Assembly: GCF_018860425.1 (NCBI RefSeq)
Contig: NZ_JAHKPI010000005.1
Coordinates: 62,001 to 126,000, forward strand
Length of the DNA: 64,000 bases
Source of the DNA: Marinobacter sp. F3R08
Lineage (GTDB): Bacteria > Pseudomonadota > Gammaproteobacteria > Pseudomonadales > Oleiphilaceae
Reading direction: 5' to 3'
Both the position numbers and the translations under genes were made by a program. Below, piece by piece: positions 49,095 through 58,362 of the stretch (positions are counted from its first letter, which is position 1; every line of letters begins with the position of its first letter). The notes beneath the pieces are model-generated. The model ran no database searches. It was not told where the DNA came from and saw only the letters and a program-made list of their open reading frames with translations.

Positions 49095-50159
49095 ATGAAC
49101 TCCATCTGCATTCTTCGTCTGTCTGCCATCGGCGACGTGACCCATGTGATACCTGTCGTTCTGAGCCTCCAGGAACAGCTTCCCGGCGTGAAAATCACCT
49201 GGGTCATTGGCAAGATAGAAGCAAAGCTGATCGGCGATCTGCCCGGCGTTGAGTTCATCGTTTTCGACAAAAAGGCCGGCCTGAAAGGCTATATGGAGCT
49301 TCGCAGACAGATGCAAGGCCGCAAGTTTGATGCCCTGCTTCACATGCAGGTGGCATTCAGAGCCAGTCTCGCCGCAGCCTGTATTCCTGCCCGGATTCGA
49401 ATTGGTTATGACAAGGCCCGAAGCAAAGACCTCCACAGCCTGTTTATAAACCGCCGGATCAAACCGGCGCCGCAGCAGCATGTTCGGGATTGTCTCGCCA
49501 GTTTCCTGGAGCCGTTGGGGCTTGAGGCAGCCCCGCCGCGCTGGCAGATTCCGTTGAGTGATTCAGACCATGAGTTTGCCAGAGCACAACTCGCGGTCGA
49601 TCGCAGAAACATTGTGATCAGCCCCTGCGCCAGCCACATCTTGCGCAACTGGCCTGTTGAGCGCTATGCCCAGCTCGCCGATCACGCGGCCCGAATCCAC
49701 GGGATGAAGGTCATCCTTGTAGGTAGCCCTGCCCCCTTCGAGGCCGAATTTTGCGCCGCAATTACAGCGGCAATGAAAGAGAAAGCCCATAATATCTGCG
49801 GCAAGGATACCCTCAAACAGCTGACCGCATTGCTGACCCACGCTGATCTGGTGGTGGCACCCGACACTGGGCCGACCCATATTGCCAGTTCGGTCGGCAC
49901 AGATGTTCTGGGGTTATTTGCTGCAAGCAATCCTTACAGGTCGGGGCCGTATAATTCACTTCAGTGGTGCGTGAACCGTTATCCCGAGGCTCTGGAAAAG
50001 TTCACCGACAAAACTATCGAGCAGGCTCGCTGGGGGGCAAAAGCGGAGTTCGAAGGTGCGATGGAGATGATTGCAGTGGCCGATGCAACGGATATGCTGG
50101 ATCGGTGGGTTGAAACTCATCCGGCCCCGGAAACACAAACGGCGCCCGAGCAGAGCTGA
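49095..50159 (+). CDS. Glycosyltransferase family 9 (heptosyltransferase)
   Basis: A 354-residue ADP-heptose:LPS transferase-like protein. From MNSICILRLSAIGDVTHVIPV the N-terminal GT-B domain has the catalytic Asp of SAIGDV; the C-terminal domain has ISPCASHILRNWPVERYAQL, VILVGSP and VVAPDTGPTHIASSVGT, the donor site. The open frame extends to 49041 but conservation starts at 49095. It is the only GT9 gene in the window, so heptose I versus II specificity is not resolved. A hairpin overlaps its stop codon. Confidence 0.92.
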   Translation: MNSICILRLSAIGDVTHVIPVVLSLQEQLPGVKITWVIGKIEAKLIGDLPGVEFIVFDKKAGLKGYMELRRQMQGRKFDALLHMQVAFRASLAAACIPARIRIGYDKARSKDLHSLFINRRIKPAPQQHVRDCLASFLEPLGLEAAPPRWQIPLSDSDHEFARAQLAVDRRNIVISPCASHILRNWPVERYAQLADHAARIHGMKVILVGSPAPFEAEFCAAITAAMKEKAHNICGKDTLKQLTALLTHADLVVAPDTGPTHIASSVGTDVLGLFAASNPYRSGPYNSLQWCVNRYPEALEKFTDKTIEQARWGAKAEFEGAMEMIAVADATDMLDRWVETHPAPETQTAPEQS

Positions 50160-50170
50160 CGGGCGCCGTT
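50138..50170 (+). terminator. Hairpin overlapping the GT9 stop codon
   Basis: Bases 50138-50148 pair perfectly with 50160-50170 (11 bp, GC-rich) around an 11-nt loop that includes most of the stop codon. Only a short TT follows, so it is a weak or atypical terminator. Confidence 0.55.
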
Positions 50171-50228
50171 CCATGAGCTTGCCGGATCAGGTTTTGCCAA
50201 TCAGACCCACCGGCAGACGGAGCACTGG

Positions 50229-50636
50229 TTATTTGCGGGCCGTATAATCCTGATAGGATTTCTCTTCCACAAAACGTGACCCCAGGGCCAGGTTAACCTC
50301 TTTCTTGATGGCTGCACGCTTATCATTGGTGACATACACAGCGCGGGCCAGAGCAATAAACTTCGGGCCAAAATCCTGGGCCGCTTCCTGGTCACGGATA
50401 TCGTCTTCAATCACCCAAAGCTCTTCGTTGACCGCTTTGAGCTGCTTGCGAAGATCGGCAATTTCAGTTGCTTTGCCGCTCACTGCTTCGTCCCAGGTGG
50501 CACTTAGCTCATTCAGTTCAAGCCGTACATTTTTAACCTTTGCTTCATCCTTGATGCGCTCAGATTTGATTTCCAGGATGGTGATTTTGTCCAGTACCTC
50601 GCCGAAAGACACTGGTACCTTGATAACATCTGCCAT
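50229..50636 (-). CDS. DUF6165 family protein
   Basis: A 135-residue, highly charged, mostly helical protein with no signal peptide or membrane segment. It begins VIKVPVSFGEVLDKITILEIKSERI, the conserved N-terminal signature of DUF6165, followed by a coiled-coil-like stretch (about 40-85). Function is unknown. Its placement at the end of the LPS cluster, convergent with GT9, suggests a link to LPS, which is an inference. It has its own start downstream of the ilvE terminator. Confidence 0.75.
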   Translation of the reverse strand: MADVIKVPVSFGEVLDKITILEIKSERIKDEAKVKNVRLELNELSATWDEAVSGKATEIADLRKQLKAVNEELWVIEDDIRDQEAAQDFGPKFIALARAVYVTNDKRAAIKKEVNLALGSRFVEEKSYQDYTARK

Positions 50637-50668
50637 TTGCTCGTCCCGCCCGTAAACAAAGTGCGTAA

Positions 50669-50708
50669 AACAACAAAGCCGCCGTGCTGAAACAGTAAAC
50701 GGCGGCTT
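50669..50708 (-). terminator. Terminator after ilvE
   Basis: A 10-bp stem (50676-50685 with 50699-50708) is followed on the minus strand by TTTGTTGTTTT, just downstream of ilvE and ahead of the DUF6165 gene. Confidence 0.8.
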
Positions 50709-50724
50709 GCGAGTGCGACTGTAA

Positions 50725-51651
50725 TCAGCCTTTAACGTGGGTCAGCCAACCGCTGTGCTTGTCCAGCTTGCCCTTGACGGCATCGAAGTACATGCTCTGA
50801 AGCTTCTCTGTCACCGGGCCACGCTTGCCGGCACCGATCATGCGGCCATCCAACTCACGAATCGGAAGCACCTCTGCCGCCGTGCCAGTAAAGAAGGCTT
50901 CATCAGCGATATAGACTTCATCGCGGGTAATTCTGCGCTCCTTGACCGGAATATTCAGTTCGCGGGCGAAATCCAGGATCGTGGCACGGGTAATCCCTTC
51001 CAGGCAGGAAGTGAGCTCCGGCGTATGCAGTACACCATCACGCATGATAAAGATATTTTCCCCGGAGCCTTCGGCAACGTATCCCTCGTTGTCCAGAAGC
51101 AGGGCTTCCTCAGCTCCGCCAGAAATAGCCTCATTCAACGCCAGCATCGAGTTGATGTAGTTGCCGTTGGCCTTGGCCTTACACATGGTGATATTCACGT
51201 GGTGTCGGGTATAGGACGACGTGCGAACCTTGATCCCCATTTCCTTCGCTTCCGGGGACATGTAGGAAGGCCAGCTCCAGGCTGCAACCATCACGTGTAC
51301 ATTCAGGTTGTCGGCTCTCAGCCCCATACCCTCTGACCCCAGAAACACCATCGGACGCAGATAGGCTTCATCAAGGTTGTTTTCGCGAACGGCTGCACAC
51401 TGCGCCTCATTCAGTTCGTCCTTGGTGAACGGCATTTTCATATTCAGGATATGGGCCGAACGGAACAGTCTGTCCGTATGCTCTTTCAGGCGAAAAATAG
51501 CCGGGCCATTCGCGGTATTGTAGGCTCGCACACCTTCAAAACAGCCGAGGCCGTAATGCAGGGTGTGAGTCAGGACGTGAGTCTTGGCTTCCCGCCAGGG
51601 AACCATTTCACCATCCAGCCAGATAACGCCATCGCGATCAGCCATCGACAT
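50725..51651 (-). CDS. ilvE: Branched-chain amino acid aminotransferase
   Basis: PLP-dependent class IV aminotransferase that makes valine, leucine and isoleucine from their keto acids. The 308-residue protein has DGVIWLDGEMVPW, THTLHYGLGCFEGVRAY, the PLP lysine in CKAKANGNYINS (Lys160), EGSGENIFIM and FFTGTAAEVLPI. AGGAGC lies upstream of the first ATG. Length is typical. It has its own terminator and is separated from glnE by about 75 bp. Confidence 0.97.
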   Translation of the reverse strand: MSMADRDGVIWLDGEMVPWREAKTHVLTHTLHYGLGCFEGVRAYNTANGPAIFRLKEHTDRLFRSAHILNMKMPFTKDELNEAQCAAVRENNLDEAYLRPMVFLGSEGMGLRADNLNVHVMVAAWSWPSYMSPEAKEMGIKVRTSSYTRHHVNITMCKAKANGNYINSMLALNEAISGGAEEALLLDNEGYVAEGSGENIFIMRDGVLHTPELTSCLEGITRATILDFARELNIPVKERRITRDEVYIADEAFFTGTAAEVLPIRELDGRMIGAGKRGPVTEKLQSMYFDAVKGKLDKHSGWLTHVKG

Positions 51652-51727
51652 TCTTCATTGCTCCTAAAAAAGCGTTTTGAGGGGAATTGGCATTCTAGCA
51701 GGAAAAACTGCCGGAATTGAATTTGCC

Positions 51728-54634
51728 TCAGACATCAATCATGACTTTTTTCCACATGGCCCGGATGTAATCACGCTCTTCGGTAAAGGCATCGCCGGCG
51801 ACCTGGCTGTTCAGGTTTTGCAATGCCCGCCGGTGAATCGTGGAACGGAGTGCGATAAAGGCTTCTCTGAGTTTTTCAGCATCCTCCACCGCAAGGACAC
51901 CGGCGCGGCCCAACTCCTCCATCTGACGAATGTTGTCGGACCACTGAGTCAGCTCCGGATGCTCCGAGCACCAGGCCAGCATCAGGTATTGGACCAGAAA
52001 CTCGATATCAACAATACCTCCGGTATCATGCTTGATATGGAAGACCTCCGCCTGCCGACTCTCAGGCGTAGCAAGGTTGGCACGCATTTTCTCGCGCATA
52101 TCGACCACCTCGGTACGCAGCTTTTCACGATCACGTGCCTGGCAGAGGATGTCACGGCGGATGGACTCAAAGGCTTCAAGCGTCTCGCCACACCCGGCAA
52201 CGCCCCGGGCACGGGCCAGTGCCTGATGCTCCCATGTCCAGGCATCGTCGCGCTGGTATTTTTCGAAAGCCTGCAAGGTGCTGACCAGGAGTCCGGAGTT
52301 ACCGGACGGTCGAAGACGCATATCCACTTCGTAGAGTTGCCCTGACGGCGTCTGGGTATTGAGGATGTGAACAACCCTTTGTCCCAGCCGGGTGTAGAAA
52401 ACCGCATTATCAATGGGCTTGTCGCCATCGGTCGACAATTCCGGATCGGCATTGTGCACAAACACCAGATCCAGATCCGAGGTATACCCAAGCTCAATCC
52501 CGCCCAGCTTGCCATAGCCTATGATGACGAAGTCCGTCTCACAGGCAGAACCATCAGCTCTGCGTGGGTAGCCGTGACGGCTGACCAGATTGGCAAACGC
52601 AACATCCACGACATGATCCAGAACAACCTCGGCAATCCAGGTCAGATAATCACTGACCTTCATCAACGGCAAGGTTCCTTTCAACTCGGAAGCGGCTACC
52701 CGCAGGATGTGCGCTTTCTTGAAATGCCGCAGGGATTCCATCTGCTCTTCCAGATCCTCAAACGGAATCCGCAGCATCTGCTGGCGCAAGTCATCCTGTA
52801 ACTCGGCCTTGGCCGGCGGGTGGTAGAGGCTCTCCGCGTTCAGGAGCTCATCCAGCAGTAACGGCGTCTCCGCCAGCTGCCGGGCAATCCAGGGGCTCTC
52901 GCTGCACAGGCGGACCAGTTGAGTACTGGCGCCCGGATTTTCCAGCAGCAACACCATGTAGGCCGTGCGTCGCAGAATGGCCTCTACCAGCTGCAACACC
53001 CTGGATAGGGTCTCGGAGGGGTTATGAACCTGGGTGAGCGCCTCCAGCAATTTAGGCATGAACTGGTTTAACCGCTCTCTCCCCTGGGTCTGAAGATTCT
53101 GTACCGTTCGGTTGTCATGCAGCTCAGCCAGCTCGGCCAGCGTCTTCTCTGGGGCTTCGTATCCCTGACCTTTCAGCCAATCAACGGCTGTGTCCTCTTC
53201 CATTTCGGACAGCCAAAGCTCGAACCATCCCTCATCCAGTGATGCCTGCCCTTTATCCTCTTCATCTTCAGTGGTGATGATATTGGCAAAATGGGTGGCC
53301 ACTCGTTCCCGGTGTTCTCTGAGACTCTGCTCACAGGCCTGCCACGAATCAAACCCCATGATCGCCGACACCCGCGCCTGCGACATCTCATCGTCCGGCA
53401 GTAGCTGCGTCTGTTTGTCCTCCATACCCTGAAGGGCGTGTTCCAGGTTGCGCAAAAACACATAGGCTTCCCGAAGTTCACGAACCACAGGTGAAGGTAA
53501 CAACTCCAATTCTTCAAGCTCGGTCAGGATCACCAGCAATTCGCGTTGCTGAAGCTCTCTGTCACGACCACCACGAATGAGCTGAAAGGCCTGCACGACA
53601 AACTCGATCTCACGGATACCACCGCTTCCGAGTTTGATGTTATTTTCCAACCCTTTCCGACGCACTTCCCGGCTGATCATGGCCTTCATACTGCGGAGGG
53701 ATTCGAAGGCACTGAAATCGATGTACTTGCGATAAACAAACGGACGCAGGCTCTCCATCAGAACCTCTCCGGCAAGCTGATCCCCCGCCACCACCCGGGC
53801 CTTGACCATGGCATATCGCTCCCAGTCCCGCCCCTGATCCTGATAATAGGCCTCCAGGGCAGCAAAGCTCAGGGCCAGGGCTCCGCTCTGACCGTAGGGC
53901 CGCAGGCGCATATCAACCCGAAAAACAAAGCCATCCGCCGTTATCTGGTCGAGAGCCTGAATCAACCGCTGCCCCAGGCGAACGAAAAACTGCTGATTAT
54001 CCAGAGACCGTCGCCCCCCGACCGTTTCCCCATTGCCAGGGAACGCAAAAATCAGGTCGATATCCGAAGAGACATTCAATTCACGGCCACCAAGTTTCCC
54101 CATGCCCAGGACAACCATCTTCTGGTCTGATTCCTGGCCGGTCACCGGATCCACAGCGCGAGGCGTGCCGTACTGTTCACACGCATCCTGGTGCAGCCAC
54201 TCCAGTGCGCCGTCAATGCAGATGCCAGCAAAGGCACTGGTTGCAGCCATGGTTTCGGCCAGATCTGCCCACCGCATCAAATCCCGCCATATAATCCGGA
54301 ACTGGGACTCCATGCGAAATTGGCGTAAGGCTGAATGCAGGGCCGGCTCGCTGTCCACCCCTGCCAGGTATTCCTTCCAGCGACTCTCAAGGTAGCTGGA
54401 AGTAGTCGGCTCCGTGAGGGCTCGCGATGACTGCAGAGACTGAACCTGTTCGGAATGGCGCTCCAGAGTCTGACGCAGGAACAGGCTGCGGGAAATCGCA
54501 GTCGCAACCACAGAGGCATCCATGCCTTCTGACGACGTGAGCCACGCCGGCACTCCCTCCGGAAACACTGAATGCCAACAACCGGATACTTCATCCGCCA
54601 GCAGTTTCGGAAGGCTGTGCCATGGCTCGGACAT
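51728..54634 (-). CDS. glnE: Bifunctional glutamine synthetase adenylyltransferase/deadenylase
   Basis: Controls glutamine synthetase by adding or removing AMP from its regulatory tyrosine. From MSEPWHSLPKLLADEV it is 968 residues (E. coli 946) with two nucleotidyltransferase halves. Each has the signature GxGKLGGxEL followed by SDxDL: GMGKLGGRELNVSSDIDL in the first half and GYGKLGGIELGYTSDLDL in the second. The frame extends upstream to 54769 but that overlaps the divergent channel gene and is not conserved. The target, glnA, is at 62369 in this window. Confidence 0.97.
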   Translation of the reverse strand: MSEPWHSLPKLLADEVSGCWHSVFPEGVPAWLTSSEGMDASVVATAISRSLFLRQTLERHSEQVQSLQSSRALTEPTTSSYLESRWKEYLAGVDSEPALHSALRQFRMESQFRIIWRDLMRWADLAETMAATSAFAGICIDGALEWLHQDACEQYGTPRAVDPVTGQESDQKMVVLGMGKLGGRELNVSSDIDLIFAFPGNGETVGGRRSLDNQQFFVRLGQRLIQALDQITADGFVFRVDMRLRPYGQSGALALSFAALEAYYQDQGRDWERYAMVKARVVAGDQLAGEVLMESLRPFVYRKYIDFSAFESLRSMKAMISREVRRKGLENNIKLGSGGIREIEFVVQAFQLIRGGRDRELQQRELLVILTELEELELLPSPVVRELREAYVFLRNLEHALQGMEDKQTQLLPDDEMSQARVSAIMGFDSWQACEQSLREHRERVATHFANIITTEDEEDKGQASLDEGWFELWLSEMEEDTAVDWLKGQGYEAPEKTLAELAELHDNRTVQNLQTQGRERLNQFMPKLLEALTQVHNPSETLSRVLQLVEAILRRTAYMVLLLENPGASTQLVRLCSESPWIARQLAETPLLLDELLNAESLYHPPAKAELQDDLRQQMLRIPFEDLEEQMESLRHFKKAHILRVAASELKGTLPLMKVSDYLTWIAEVVLDHVVDVAFANLVSRHGYPRRADGSACETDFVIIGYGKLGGIELGYTSDLDLVFVHNADPELSTDGDKPIDNAVFYTRLGQRVVHILNTQTPSGQLYEVDMRLRPSGNSGLLVSTLQAFEKYQRDDAWTWEHQALARARGVAGCGETLEAFESIRRDILCQARDREKLRTEVVDMREKMRANLATPESRQAEVFHIKHDTGGIVDIEFLVQYLMLAWCSEHPELTQWSDNIRQMEELGRAGVLAVEDAEKLREAFIALRSTIHRRALQNLNSQVAGDAFTEERDYIRAMWKKVMIDV

Positions 54635-54714
54635 AATGCAAACCCCTGTCTCTCTGTTATATTTCCGGTACTGTATAACGAACTTACCCGCAACTGAACA
54701 GGTCGCCCCTACGG

Positions 54715-55893
54715 ATGCTAAGAAACCGCCGCCCGCTGAATCCGGAGCACCAACAAACCCACCTGCCAATGGGGGGGATGATTCGGGGCCGTATCAGACG
54801 GCTTTTCGCGATACTGGGTTTGTTGCTTTCGGTTCAGACTCTGATTCTCTGGACGGCAGAGGACCTGACTATTTTCGAGTCTGCGTGGCTGACCATGACC
54901 ACGCTGGTGACGGTAGGCTACGGCGATTACGCCCCCCAAACGCTGATCGGGCGACTCAGCACCATCGTGTTGATGTTCATTACCGCGATCACCTTGATGA
55001 CACTGATTGTCAGTGATTATATCGAGTACCGCTTCTACCGCCGTGAACGTATCCTTACTGGGAGATGGATCTACAAGATGAAAGATCACATAGTCATCAT
55101 CAACACGCCAAAGAACGGCGGGCAGCAGTATTTTATGCGCTTCGCCTCGCAGATTCGGGCAATACCCGGCTACGAAACCATTCCCATTATGCTTCTGACT
55201 CGCGAGTTCCCTTCCGGCCTTCCGAAGGAGCTGTCAGACATCGGAGTTGTTCACTACCACGGCGCCGGTTTTGACAAGACGGCACTGAAAGCAGTTCACG
55301 CAGGCAGCGCTCGCCACATCATTGTTCTGGCAGCCGACGAGGCTGACCCCTATTCCGACAGCCTGACCTTCGACATTGCCCACCGCCTGGCAGAGCTGAA
55401 CCTTGGCAACCACACCATTGTTGAAGCCGTCAGTGACGAGAACCGGGAGCGCTTCAAGACCCTGGGGGTCCGTACCATCATCCGTCCGGTTCGGACTTAC
55501 CCGGAAATCATGGTCCGCTCAGTCGTGGCGCCGGGCTCGGAGAAAGTGCTGGAGGATCTGTTCAGTTACGAGAAGGACCATCCCCACCGATACGACCTGA
55601 AACTGGACGACCTGAACTGGGCCGATATCGTCAGTGCTCTGGTACGCCACGGTATCGGAACCGCGCTCGCCTACATTGATAACGACAACGAAGTAATCTG
55701 TCACCCTTCGTCGAATCAGGAGGTTGAAGGTAAAGGACTGATTGTGCTGGTAAATTCCACTGAAACACCGGATGTATCTGTGGTGATAGAGGCCCTGGAC
55801 CGATACCGGGCATTCCTGAAACAATGGCGCCAGCAGTCGGCCTCTGAGGCAACAGGAGAAAAGCAACCACCGAAGACAGGGGCCAATCCTTGA
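54715..55893 (+). CDS. Two-TM potassium channel with RCK (TrkA-N) domain
   Basis: A 392-residue ion-channel protein. TM1 lies near residues 33-46 (LFAILGLLLSVQTLILW), the pore loop has the K+ selectivity filter TVGYGD (66-71), TM2 is near 83-101, and the remainder is a cytoplasmic TrkA-N/RCK domain with VIINTPKNGG in place of a canonical GxGxxG, then SARHIIVLAADEADPYSD. The start could instead be the ATG at 54778, which has a G-rich sequence upstream. It is divergent from glnE with 80 bp between starts. The tail is Pro/Gln/Glu-rich. Nucleotide regulation is uncertain. Confidence 0.88.
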   Translation: MLRNRRPLNPEHQQTHLPMGGMIRGRIRRLFAILGLLLSVQTLILWTAEDLTIFESAWLTMTTLVTVGYGDYAPQTLIGRLSTIVLMFITAITLMTLIVSDYIEYRFYRRERILTGRWIYKMKDHIVIINTPKNGGQQYFMRFASQIRAIPGYETIPIMLLTREFPSGLPKELSDIGVVHYHGAGFDKTALKAVHAGSARHIIVLAADEADPYSDSLTFDIAHRLAELNLGNHTIVEAVSDENRERFKTLGVRTIIRPVRTYPEIMVRSVVAPGSEKVLEDLFSYEKDHPHRYDLKLDDLNWADIVSALVRHGIGTALAYIDNDNEVICHPSSNQEVEGKGLIVLVNSTETPDVSVVIEALDRYRAFLKQWRQQSASEATGEKQPPKTGANP

Positions 55894-55912
55894 CGGCCCC
55901 TCCCATCGAAGA

Positions 55913-56779
55913 TCAGCTGCTTTTCAATGCAGCGAGCTGCAACTGAAGAACGCCCAGCCCGGTGGATCCTTCCGCCAGCTCCCGAACACCAGCGCCGCTG
56001 GAAAGATCGGAAACCACCTGCTGCCAAAGCTGCCTGCAGCCTGCTGCTTCGGCGGCTTTTGCAATCTCTGAAAGATCGTACTGCCCTGCCTCGAACGTTT
56101 TATCCAGCAGCCAACAGACGCTTAGTGCCCGGAGAAACTCGATGACACTGAGCAACTGCCCGGAGTGTGCAACCTCCGGACGATACAACCCTGCAAGAAA
56201 ATAGCCCTGCTCGGCTTTGCTGACAAAATTCAGGAAAACCGGCACTTCCCGGGCCAGTTCGAGCGCCCATGCGACAAGCTGTCCGCTTTCCCCGTCTTTC
56301 AGTTCAAACTCCACTTCGTGCAGCGGCCATTGGACGGTATTACCAGAGACACTGCCGGAATCAACCGCGATTTCAATCACCGCCTGTCTCTCTTCGAGCC
56401 AGAGTACCTGGCGCTGAAAGTTGGTTTCGAAAACCACCTGAAGGCTGCTGAGATCCAACTCAGCGCTCAACGGCGTTCCTCCCAGCAATGACGAATCGAG
56501 TTCTGGTCCGGATACCGGCCACTCCCACTCTTCGCGACGATGAGCGCCATCAACAAACTGACCTTGTGTTTTCAGGGTCTGGATATAGCCATCACCGCCT
56601 TTACGAACCCTCAATGCGGCCTTGGCGCGATTCAGGTCAGCATTGGGGGTGTCAAAATAACGATTGATTAACGACTTCAAAGTACCCGTACGTACCTGTG
56701 GGCAGGAAGATAACCACTCAACTGCCCGAGTCTGCGCACCGGCAGAAACACTGAGTTTGATTTCCAGCTCGGTTGCCAT
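55913..56779 (-). CDS. CYTH domain protein (YgiF-type triphosphatase)
   Basis: A 288-residue CYTH-domain protein. The metal-binding ExExK motif is ELEIK at residues 4-8, followed by the tunnel strands INRYFDTPNADLNRAKAALRVRK and EFELKDGE. The region after about residue 200 is short and lacks the complete C-terminal CHAD domain of E. coli YgiF. It is probably an inorganic triphosphatase. It is convergent with the channel gene, with 19 bp between stops. Confidence 0.85.
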   Translation of the reverse strand: MATELEIKLSVSAGAQTRAVEWLSSCPQVRTGTLKSLINRYFDTPNADLNRAKAALRVRKGGDGYIQTLKTQGQFVDGAHRREEWEWPVSGPELDSSLLGGTPLSAELDLSSLQVVFETNFQRQVLWLEERQAVIEIAVDSGSVSGNTVQWPLHEVEFELKDGESGQLVAWALELAREVPVFLNFVSKAEQGYFLAGLYRPEVAHSGQLLSVIEFLRALSVCWLLDKTFEAGQYDLSEIAKAAEAAGCRQLWQQVVSDLSSGAGVRELAEGSTGLGVLQLQLAALKSS

Positions 56780-56811
56780 TTCAACGGCCTGTTTTTCAGA
56801 GTTCCAAAACG

Positions 56812-56844
56812 CAAAAACCGGCGATCCGAAGATCGCCGGTTTTC
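56812..56844 (-). terminator. Terminator after the porin gene
   Basis: A 13-bp perfect stem (56814-56826 with 56831-56843) encloses a CGAA loop, read UUCG in the minus-strand transcript, with five T after the stem. It ends the porin transcript. Confidence 0.92.
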
Positions 56845-56871
56845 ATACTACTGGATTAGCCGATTGGCTGA

Positions 56872-57876
56872 TCAGAAGTAGTATACAGCGCCAACAGCTG
56901 CGATAGTGCGCTCGTCACCGCCGGCAGCAACACCGTCCGGATCGGCATAGTAAGTATCTGCGTCAGCACTGGACAGGTAGCCTTCGAAGTAGACGTACAT
57001 GTGATCAGACACGTTGTGCAGAGCCTGCAGAATGATGGTGTCGTTCTTGTCATCAGTAGCGTCAACGTCCTGTACCTGGTAGGACAGAGCGAACTGGTTC
57101 GCGCCCATGGTGTAAACACCCATCACACCCATGATGTCGCTAACGTCTTTGCGAGTCTGGTATTCACCGATCAGGCTGAAATCGCCAGCACTGTAAGTTG
57201 CGCTCAGGCCGTAGCTGTTTTCGTTGTTCACGCCAGCGCCGTCGTTAGAATCAACACCGGCAGAGATTTCCAGAGCGTCAACTGCGTAGGTAGCTACCAG
57301 CTGGTAAGGGTAAGACTTGTCAGAACCACCTTTGGTGTCGTTGTCGCCATTAACCTGAACAGCGGCAGACACAGTCAGGCCGCCGAAAGACGGTGACATG
57401 TACTGAACCAGGTCGCCTTCACCGGTAGAGTAGTTGGCGAAGATGTCAGAACCGATTTCGTGGAAGTTACCAATCTTAACGATGGCACTTTCGTAAACAG
57501 AGTCGTCAGAACCAACCCAAACCTGACCGAAGCTGTCGCCTTTCACACCGATGTAGGCTTCATCCAGGCCGTCAATACCGTTGCTGCTGGACTTGTCGTC
57601 AGCGTTGATACCTTCGAGCTCCAGTTTGAAGAAGCCAGTGATACCAGGAGCGATTTCGTGGTCGTGCTTGATGCCGAGGGTTGAACCGTTATCGGAATGA
57701 TCAACAACAGAACCAGAGCCGTCTACGTTTGTGTGCGTGAGGGCATACTGGATGTTGCCGTATACTTCCGGCATGGAGTCCATTTTAGCGGCCAGTTCAG
57801 ATGCACTCTCCATAGCCAGCGCTGAGCCGGAGAATGTCGCTGCTGCAATAGCTGAGGCAATGAGCGTTTTTTTCAT
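56872..57876 (-). CDS. Gram-negative porin
   Basis: Outer-membrane beta-barrel protein of 334 residues, with a signal peptide cleaved after ALA (residues 1-21). The mature part is Gly/Asn/Asp-rich with alternating aromatic beta strands and ends in AAVGAVYYF, the terminal Phe needed for outer-membrane insertion. It resembles general diffusion porins (Porin_4 type). It stands alone with its own terminator. Substrate is unknown; a Pho-box-like element upstream suggests phosphate-linked expression. Confidence 0.92.
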   Translation of the reverse strand: MKKTLIASAIAAATFSGSALAMESASELAAKMDSMPEVYGNIQYALTHTNVDGSGSVVDHSDNGSTLGIKHDHEIAPGITGFFKLELEGINADDKSSSNGIDGLDEAYIGVKGDSFGQVWVGSDDSVYESAIVKIGNFHEIGSDIFANYSTGEGDLVQYMSPSFGGLTVSAAVQVNGDNDTKGGSDKSYPYQLVATYAVDALEISAGVDSNDGAGVNNENSYGLSATYSAGDFSLIGEYQTRKDVSDIMGVMGVYTMGANQFALSYQVQDVDATDDKNDTIILQALHNVSDHMYVYFEGYLSSADADTYYADPDGVAAGGDERTIAAVGAVYYF

Positions 57877-58362
57877 GTTGCGTCTTCCTTTTTGAGTTAA
57901 CTCAGGTTTTAGCGACGGGTTCTTATCCCGATTTTGTATGGCTTCACCAGCCAGGCTGGATGAGGCCGATTCTGCATTACCCCTATGTCACTTTCATGAC
58001 AGAGGAATAGCTTTTCTTCTTTTTGAATAAATCGGACAAATTCCAGATCTATACAGCTCAAACACTTACAGAACTTTTTTAAAGCTCTGGATGATGAACC
58101 TGTTTTAATACAATAGTTCTCATTTTGCAAATTAACTGCGCGGCAGTTTTAGCTCTTTTCACAGCAGAAACGCAAGTGTTTATGCCATTTCGTACTCACG
58201 AGCGGCGTTACAGTTGCGTTCAAATCCGAGGCCAGATTCACATTAACTCTTAATAAACAAAATGTTAGGTGCCTTTCCACCCAAACCATCAACGTTCACC
58301 AAGACAATTCCGCACCAATACAGACCGGCATGACGGCAATCGCACAATAGCAGGGCAACGAC
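57877..58362. other. Gene-free region upstream of the porin gene
   Basis: About 486 bp with no supported gene. It contains the Pho-box-like element at 57985-58002 and should contain the porin promoter. A 73-codon minus-strand frame at 57909-58130 looks like non-coding sequence. The part from 58131 to 58362 shows nothing recognisable. Confidence 0.55.
57985..58002 (-). promoter_or_regulatory. Pho-box-like element before the porin gene
   Basis: On the minus strand CTGTCAT is followed after 4 bases by GTGACAT. The first half is a perfect PhoB half-site (CTGTCAT) and the second matches 5 of 7 at the correct 11-bp period. It lies about 110 bp before the porin ATG. The same bases also form an inverted repeat TGTCA-N6-TGACA, so another regulator is possible. 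Confidence 0.45.

Noticed and set aside
34461..50636. LPS cluster as a recently transferred island
   Set aside because: Composition looks similar to neighbours, and no integrase, tRNA or direct repeats flank it; core LPS loci are normally chromosomal.
57909..58130. 73-codon minus-strand frame upstream of the porin
   Set aside because: It covers the probable promoter and Pho-like site and reads like random sequence.
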